Positions 47,201 through 56,200 of a stretch of DNA of 64,000 nt are shown here, in pieces (position 1 is the stretch's first letter; each line of letters starts with the position of its first letter). The notes under the pieces are model-generated. The model worked only from the letters and a program-made list of their open reading frames with translations. It searched no databases and was not told the origin of the DNA. The stretch covers positions 22,915,501-22,979,500 of the forward strand of contig CP142455.1 in the NCBI GenBank assembly GCA_038049695.1, read 5' to 3'. The translations under genes and the position numbers were made by a program. The stretch comes from Cinnamomum chago. Taxonomy: Eukaryota; Streptophyta; Magnoliopsida; Laurales; Lauraceae.

Positions 47201-50200
47201 CGGAGTAATGCAGCAAACACAGATAGTCCCCCTAACGATCACCCAACTACATCTGGTCCAACTGGAGACCCTCCCTTGCGTCGATCATCTCGGATTTCAG
47301 TACCTCCAACTCGTTATGGGTTTACCCATACTTCCTTGATGGCCACCATGTCTTCTACATCTATTCCGAACTCCTACTCTCAGGCTGTGCAGCATGAGTG
47401 TTGGAACAACGCTATGCAGGATGAATTGGATGCTCTTGCGCAAAATCATACATGGGATGTGGTTCCGTGTCCTCTTTCAGTTAAGCCAATTGGTTGCAAA
47501 TGGATATATTCTATCAAGCTTAAACCTGATGGAACTCTGGATAGGTACAAGGCCCATCTTGTCGCTATGGGTAATCGATAGGAATATGGTATGGTATTGA
47601 TTATGAGGAGACTTTTGCTCCGTAGCAAAGATGACAATTGTTCGGACTATTCTTGCCATCGCAGCATCCCAATCCTGGCCTCTCTACCAGATGGATGTCA
47701 AGAACAAGGATGTAAATATCGGCCGCTACGCTTATATCGGGCGTGGCGGCCGATACCGCCACGCCACATTGTATTTAGCGGCCGATAATTTTGTGTAGCG
47801 GCCGCTACGACCGCCACAAAGCGTAGCGGCCGCTACGTTTCCCTGACTTTATAAAGCCACTTGACAGCCGGCCCTAGCTCATTTCCAAGTGTTTCATTCC
47901 ATTTCCATATGCTGTGTGTGCCTCCAAACCATCTCATTTTCAAGTTTCAACCACAAGAGCCAAATTTGAAGGAATCAAAGTATCAAACACAAACAAGTGA
48001 TTAACAACTACAAGTCTACAAGATCCAAGGCCCAAGCTTCCATTCCATTTCCACAGGTATGTTTTTCTTTTTATTTTTTTCTAGTCTTTTGACTTTTGAG
48101 AATTGAGATCATCTATTCATCTCTTTCTAAGAGTCTAGGTATTATAAAAAGCTTCATTGTCTTGTAATATGATGAGATCCATGTTTCCCTTTCATCATGC
48201 ACACATATTTTTATTTTTATTTTATTTTTCTCTACTATTTATTTTCGGATTTATTTTTTTTTTTGAAAAAAAAAATTGAAAACTCATGGACAACCCATGA
48301 AACCACTTGGAAATTGCTTGTAAATGATAGATCTATATTTCCCATGGATCAATCCATCACATTTTCATTGTTTGTTGATTTTTCACTACTTTTTATTTTC
48401 GGATTTATTTATTTATTTGAAAAAAAAAAATTGAATACTCATGGACAACCCATGAAACCACTTGGAAATTGCTTGTAAATGATAGATCTATGTTTCCCAT
48501 GGATCAATCCATCACATTTTCAATGTTTGTTGATTTTTCTCTAATTTTTATTTTCGGATTTATTTTTTTTTTGAAAAAAAAAAATTGAATACTCATAGAC
48601 AACCCATGAAACCACTTGGAAATTGTTTGTAAATGATAGATCTATGTTTCCCATGGATCAATCCATCACATTTTCATTGTTTGTTGATTTTTCTCTAACT
48701 TTTATTTTCGGATTTAATTTTTTTTTTTGAAAAAAAATTTGAATACTCATGGACAACCCATGAAACCACTTGGAAATTGCTTGTAAATGATAGATCTATG
48801 TTTCCCATGGATCAATCCATCACATTTTCAATGTTTGTTGATTTTTCTCTAATTTTTATTTTCGGATTTATTTTTTTTTTGAAAAAAAAAAATTTAATAC
48901 TCATGGACAACCCATGAAACCACTTGGAAATTGCTTATAAATGATAGATATATGTTTCCCATGGATCAATCCATCACATTTTCAATGTTTGTTGATTTTT
49001 CTCTAATTTTTATTTTCGGATTTATTTTTTTTTTGAAATTTTTTTTTTTTTTAATATTTGAATACCAATCAAATGTCTTGAAAATGGTTCCTAGATTTGT
49101 GATATATGTTTCCTCTAACATGTTTCTTTGTTTTTTTTAATTTTTAACATACTACTTGTTCAGTTGTTCATATTTATAGTCAACCAGGTATTCAGAGTTC
49201 AGACTATCTGTCTTTGTCAATTGATAAGTTAAAATGCCTCGTGATATTGATCCCGCATGGAGCTTTGGTGAGGCAGTTGATAATAATAGGTTGAAAATCA
49301 AATGCAAGTTTTGTGGGAAAGTCACCAATGGAGGCATTACAAGATTCAAGCACCATTTGGGCCACATTTCTGGCAATGTTGCTGGCTGTACCGAAGTACC
49401 AAGGGAAATCAGGGAAGAAATGAAAGCTTTGGTTGGCCAAAACAAATCTAGAAAAATAGAGATAAAAGAAAAGAAGCGGCAAGATGTTGATGCTGCCCGC
49501 TATGATGTATTCGGAGATGAATACTTTGATGAGGAGGAAGATAGACAGATGGAGGCTGCACGCCGAGAGTCTTTAATGAGTCAACAAGAAGAACATGAAC
49601 GTCGTGCATTTGCTGGAAGCAGATATTATGATGCAGGGGGCTCATCTGCTTCTGTGCCAAGCAGGGGTAAGGGCATTGTGGGGTCCATGCGTAGGGCATT
49701 TAGCACCCGGGAACGGGATGTTGATGTAGAGTTGATCTCTACGGGAAGAGCAGTTCCTCCCCCTGTTGATCCTCTAGCACATAGAAAAGAGGGAGCTAAA
49801 CAACCAAAAATATCTAGTGTTGTGAAAGGGGTAATGAAGGCTGCAAGAGATAGATTGGCCAAAGCTACAGCAAAATGGCTAATTCACAAGAACATACCAC
49901 CTACAGCAGTAGATTCCCCATATTTCCAGACTATTCTTGATGTTGCCGCAGAAGTTGGGCGGGGTATACAGGCGCCCTCCGTACATGATGTGGGCACTAA
50001 ATATCTTGAAGAAGAATATAAAGAAATAAAGGCTTGGGTGGAAAAGTTTAGGCCCATGTGGCAACAGAATGGTGTTACCATCATGTGTGACGGGTGGACC
50101 AGCGGCACCCAAACACAATTAATAAATTTTTTGGTGTATTCAGTCGCTGAGACCGTCTTTGTGAAGTCCATTGATGCATCTGAACATAGACAGACAGCCA

Positions 50201-53200
50201 CATATATATACTCTTATGGATAAAGTTGTAGAGAGTGTGGGAGAGGAGTATATTGTACAGATTGTTACAGATAATAGTGCCAATTTCAAGGCAGCAGGTT
50301 TGAAATTAATGGAGAAGAGGACCCATTTATTCTGGACCCCATGTGCAGCACACTGTATAGATCTCATCTTGGAAGAGATTGGAAGGAAGACAAAAGTGGC
50401 TTCATTGATCAAGGCATGTAGAGGAATTACAAGATTTATATATGATCATTCATGGGTGTTAAGCTTGATGAAAAGATATACAAATAACCATGCCTTGATG
50501 CGTCCAGGATTAACTAGGTTCGCAACCCATTTTCTGGCTATGGAAAGCCTTGTAAAGTTTAGAACGGAGCTCATTCAGATGTTTGCATCAGAAGAATGAC
50601 TTCGTTCGAAATGGGGCAATGCAACTAGTGGTCCGGAGTTTGAAGTCCCAAACCTGATGAGGGACAATAAATTTTGGAAGAAAGTGAGGAAGATATTAAA
50701 GGTTTTTGAGCCTTTAGTTAAAGTGCTGCGGCTTGTAGATGGTGATGACAAGCCGACAATGGGCTTTATATATGAAGCAATGGATCGGGCAAAGCAAAAC
50801 ATTATGGAAAATGTTAGATATCACGAGAAATATATAAAGATCATTGATGCCCGTTGGAACGATCAGTTGCACCATCCATTGCATGCTGCAGGTAATTAAT
50901 ATATATCTTTGTTCCTTGAAACTTTTTTGTTTTCCTAACTAATGTATTTATTATCTTGTTTGCTCACAGTACATTCTACATATTTATAATGTAGGTTATT
51001 TTTTGAATCCCGAATTCTATTACCGCAATGTCGAACTACACACCGAAGCAATAGATACGGACTTGCGGGTAGGATTACGGGAGGTGTTGAAGAAATTGTT
51101 AGGTTCAGATGATCAAATTGATGCCATACAAGAGGTGAGTGGGGGGTTACTTAAGATAATTTAATTATGTTGTAGGGGTTTACTGACTTATATCTAATTT
51201 TCACATTGTAGATATCTATATATACACAAAGGAGAGGAACCTTTGCTGACCCTCTTGTGATACGATCGATTGGAAGGATGCCACCTGGTATGACTATGAA
51301 CAAAAGACATATCCACATTGTAGATAACTAGATATCTTTTGATACGATCTAATTTTCTTTATTTATTTTTTGCATTTCAGCTGATTGGTGGATGAATTTT
51401 GGAGAGAGTGCTCCACATCTAAGGAGTGCGGCTGTTCGCATCCTTAGTCAAACTACAACATCTTCCAACTGTGAAAGAAATTGGAGCACTTTCTCTTTGA
51501 TCCACACGAAGATCAGGAATCGGCTTACCATGCAGAAACTCAACAAGCTTGTATATTGTCATTACAATCTGAAGTTGAGAAACAGAATTAGAGAGAGAAG
51601 GGTAAGGGATAGTCCTGATTATTGTCCCATTGATTTGGATCACATATTTAGAGAGGAAGATCCCTTACTCCCATGGCTAGCCGAGATAGAGGATCCACTG
51701 CTAGATTCAGATCTGGGGTTTCAGGCAACGGTTCAAGAGGTGATAGGTGAGGACATGGGTGAGGCACCTGCAGAAGGTCAGCCACCTCAGGGAGAATGTA
51801 CAAGTAGTAGGACTAGGAGGAGTGGGAAAGAACCTGCTTCTGAGAAAGCTAGTTCCACCACAGTCTCTGCAAGTAGCCATGGTGGAAGTCCTGGAGGAGA
51901 CAGTGGGACAGGTGGTACTAGTGAATACTATCAACATGATGAAGACGATGTCATTCCTGTAGAGGAAGTACAGGAGTTACCTCCATCTGGAAGATTTGAT
52001 CCAAGCCGTGGTTATCAACGGCGCCGAAGAGATTCACCACCTGGGGCTGGAGGTAGTACTGGGCAAGGAAATATGGGTGGAGATTTTGGAGGACAACAAG
52101 CGGCATCATGGACTGATTCGTGGAACCCTGGTTACAGTGGACAAGGACCCTCACACTCACAGTATTTTGACTTTTTTCCATATGGTCAAGTACAACAAGG
52201 AGAAGAACAGTCTTCAACTTCGGGGTCCTACTCATATGGTGACTATGGTGAAACGCAATATGGTAGATATCCACCTGGACCACCTCCACCTCCTCCAAGT
52301 TCCTATGATGTGGGTGCGGCTGGCTTCTTTGGATTTGTGGATCCCAATACTCATCAATATCAAATTCAATATGGTGCCAATAGAAATGATAACACTGATG
52401 TGGATGAGGATAACCATAGCCCCTTGAATCTTGGTAGACATTCCTTTTGGTGGTGATCAAGGTATTCCTAATTTCCTATTTCTTTCACTAACTCTCTACT
52501 CTCTTTGTCATTTATAAATTGGTGTTGAATGTTGATTGTTGATCACTTCATAGTTCATTCACTTGATTGAATTTGAACCTTGAATGCTGAAGTATTGATA
52601 TTTGATTGTTCAATGTTCATTAATGACCTAACTCTTAAGTCTTCTTAATTCTTATGCCTTCATTTCATGTTCTAATTTTTTTTTTAATGAGCTTTCCATT
52701 ACTTTTTAAGTTAACATGACTAAGAAACATGAATACATGTGAAAAAACTAATCATTACTATTATTTTCTATTTATACAGCGATACAGGATCTCATATATT
52801 GAGGGCACCGCTACGCCCCCTTTTCTTACTTACTTTTGCAAAAGAACCACATTTTCTTTCATTTTACAATTTTCTGGATTTTCTGGATTTTTTTCAGATT
52901 TTTTTGGCGATTTTTTAAAATCGCACCGCTACGCCGCTACGTATCGCCCGCTTCGTAGCGGTTTGGCGGCGGGCCGCTACGCCCGCCGCTACCACTATTT
53001 TCATCCATGGTCAAGAACGCATTTCTTCAAGGCGATCTCAAAGAAGATGTCTATATGCGCCTTCCTCAGGGAGTATCATCTATCATCACCGGTGCTGTTG
53101 CCAAACTACGGCGTTCTCTTTATGACCTCAAACAAGCCCCCAGGGCATGGTTTGAAAAATTCCACAATGCTCTTCAGCACTTGGGGTTTCATCCTAGTCC

Positions 53201-56200
53201 ATATGATCCATCCATGTTTCTTCATCATACTTCTACGGGGATTACTATTCTTCTTGTTTATGTGGATGACATCATCATTACAGGTACCGATGCAGATATG
53301 ATTCACCAACTTCAGGCCTCTCTTCATGAATCTTTCCACATGAAAGATCTTGGTCCTCTGAACTATTTTCTAGGTCTTGAAGTTCATCAATCTGCAAAAG
53401 GCATTGTACTTCATCAACATAAATATGCTCTTGAATTAATTGAAATGGCTGGACTTCAAGGATCTGCTCCCGTCGATACTCCAGTCGAAGTCAATGTTAA
53501 ACTTCAGCAAGACAGTGGGGATCCTCTCTCTGATCCTACACTTTATCGTCGCCTCGTTGGCAGCTTGATCTACTTGACGATAATTCGTCCTGACATCTCT
53601 TATGCCGTCAATTTAGTCAGTCAATTCATGACTGATCCTCGACATCTTCATTTGGCTGCAGTCCGCCGTATTATTAAATACCTAATTCGGACACCAACCC
53701 GTGGATTATTCTATCCGGCCAACAATTCCCTGACACTCAAAGCATACTCAGATGCTGATTGGGCCGGTTGTCCGGATACTCGTCGCTCTACCAGAGGATG
53801 GTGCATGTATCTGCGAGATAGCTTGATTTCGTGGAAATGTAAGAAACAAGATAAGATCTCAAAATCTTCCACTGAAGCTGAGTATCGTGTCATGTCTGCT
53901 GCTTGTTTAGAAATTCTCTGGCTTCGCGGGTTGCTTTCTGATCTCGGATTTCCTGCTGATAGTGCCACTCCTCTCTATGCAGACAATACTAGTGCAATTC
54001 GTATTACTGTCAATCCAGTTTTCCACGAACGCACTAAACACATCGAGATTGATTGCCATTTTATCCGCGACGAATACAAGCGTGATGTCATTAGCCTTCC
54101 TCACATCTCTTCTGATCTTCAAACTGCCGATATCCTCACAAAGGGACTTCCGCGACCTCGCCAGCAGTTCTTGGTTAGCAAATTGATGCTTGTGGATTCC
54201 CCAGCATCAATTTGAGGGGGGGTGTCAAATACAAGATGGCTCAGGCCCACTTGGGCCCAATATGGTGGCATCCAATCTCGTTAGATTTGGTCAAATATTG
54301 CACAGATTTCTTTCCTTCCTTAATTTGATTAGATTTAGTCTAATACTCTTTCTTTAATTAGATTGTAAATAGATTAGCTGATTTGTAGCCTTTGATAAGG
54401 CATCTGTATTCTATATAATGGGAGAGAATCTCCAATGAAGACACACAAAATTGATAATTCAAAATCTGTTACATGCTACGTTTGTCACCAATCAATGGAG
54501 CTAACCAAGTTTACTGCTGCTTTTTGTTAGGACCACATGAAATACAAGCTTTAGGAAGAAAGTTTATCAATGTTAAAATTCTTAGCTTCCTTCCTTACTA
54601 TGCCCAATTTGTTAGACAAATCATCATCTTGGCTTCTGGAAGTCCTACTAAAAATCCTTCCATTTCTGCTCGCCCCCCTTTGAGTAGAGTCGGCCACACC
54701 CAAATGATACCCTAGGGCCCTCAAAACCAAAAATTAAGATGACTACAAATAGAAAAATGCTGTCCTATGAGAATTTGTGAAAAACGCCCAAACAAATCCA
54801 GACTTCTCTGTAGTGCAAAATTTTCCATTGTTGGTATGATCGCCATTTCACGAGGAAAAGTGCAAAATGAGCTTAATTTTCCGTGATTATGCAGAAAATA
54901 TGTTTCTTATCGTTGGGAAGGGGGTGGGATTTTTTTCTTGAAAACAAAGCAAAAGGTCTGTGGATCTGATTTTCCACGAACGCTGGTGTATGTTTCCCAA
55001 ATTTTCATTCCTCCAACTGAGATAGGCAATTCTGACCATTCTACGTAGGTTATTGACGCAGTCACTGATTCACACAGAACCCACAAGAGTACACACACTG
55101 TCAAAAGACTGCAGTATGGTAGTGTAACTGGGACTGTTAAGCTTTGAACTGGATTTTGCCAAGATTTGAAAAGGGGTTGATCCACCCTTTTGCGACATCT
55201 CCAATACTAACACTTAGAAATAAAGAATAGATGCAGAGTGGACAAACATGGTGTTGTATATATCAAAATAAAGAAATAACCTACAGTAATTCAAATCTGA
55301 AAGTGTCAACTGTGTTATGCATGCTCACTGCTGACCCTCACATTGCATCATATTGTGCAAATAAAACCCCAATATCACTATGTTTCCCTACTAGGTCTAA
55401 CAAGACACCTAAACTTGCTAAAAGCTAACAAAGAAGTAGAAATAAAAAGGAATCTGACTGTTGACTGTGGTCATCTGATACATTTTAATATCATCATGGA
55501 ATCCTGTACAGGGAATCCAATCTCCCATCCTTATCATCCTACAATTTAGATTCTAATTAGAGATGCTACTAAATTTTATTGAGCTAGAAAGGAGATGAAA
55601 AGGGGAAGAAACCCAAGGATTCTGCTGTTGGACATCTCTTCACAATTTTTCAAATCAGGCTGTGGGCCCCAATAGCCCATCTGGTGATGAAGTAACCTGT
55701 ACGAACTGGTAAAGCACTGCTGGGTGACACCCATAGTCTGGGTTTCATGTGGGTTGGGCTCAGTTTGGCCCTCCAAACAGCTGGCACAAGTTGACTGCAC
55801 GTCTTCCACTGTTTCAACTTTTGATTTTGCTAAAAATTGTATAAACCTTCCTGCTTCTCTATATTTCCTCAAAACAGTCCTGAATGATGTAATTTTTGTG
55901 ATTTGGCGACATTTGAGTTCCTACTTTCAGGAAACTCCTCACACATGGATTAGAATCCCCATGTGCTCGATCATATGCCTCCATGAATGTGATCGCCTGC
56001 TCAATACTCGATCTTCATCTCAAACTACATCAGTTATTCCATTAAATTTGACCGTAATTAGTTGAAGGATGGATTACATTTGGGCTACTTGGTCTAGGAC
56101 TAAAGGGTTTATAAATCTAAACCAACTACTTGGCTGATTAACACTGATTTCAGACTTCCCTTTTTAAAAATCTTCTTCACTATCAATCAACCAATGGCAA

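Larger units (their letters stand above)
47705..53009 (+). mobile_element. hAT transposon B, autonomous type, 5305 bases, inside the copia element
   Basis: The 8-base target duplication GTCAAGAA lies at 47697-47704 and 53010-53017. The ends CAAGGATGTAAATATCGGCC and, complemented, CATGGATGAAAATAGTGGTA are imperfect inverted repeats. Both subterminal regions are rich in CGGCCGCTACG and GTAGCGG words. Inside are a five-copy 154-base tandem repeat (about 48180-49065) and a transposase gene (49234-52456). The transposase has a frameshift and a stop, so this copy is probably inactive, though it is the coding-type parent of the family seen at 14350 and 60549. Confidence 0.95.
43685..54487 (+). mobile_element. 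Ty1/copia LTR retrotransposon, host of a hAT insertion
   Basis: LTRs at 43685-43984 and 54223-54487 and the 5-base duplication CCAAT (43680-43684 and 54488-54492) define the element. A primer-binding site TGGTATCAGAGC (43985-43996, initiator-tRNA-Met type) and a polypurine tract TTTGAGGGGGGG (54211-54222) are in place. The internal order is gag, zinc knuckle, protease, integrase, reverse transcriptase, RNase H, which is Ty1/copia. Without the hAT insertion (5305 bases plus an 8-base repeat) it is about 5.5 kb. The LTRs show no substitution by eye; they differ only by a 37-base and a 2-base indel. Even so, the coding region has several frameshifts and a stop. It lies antisense to UGGT. Confidence 0.95.

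Noticed and set aside
48180..49065. 154-base array as a centromere satellite
   Set aside because: It lies wholly inside one hAT element with defined ends and has only five copies here.
51951..52460. 169-codon minus-strand frame over the hAT transposase tail
   Set aside because: It is the antisense of the Gly/Pro/Tyr-rich coding tail and has no family signal.
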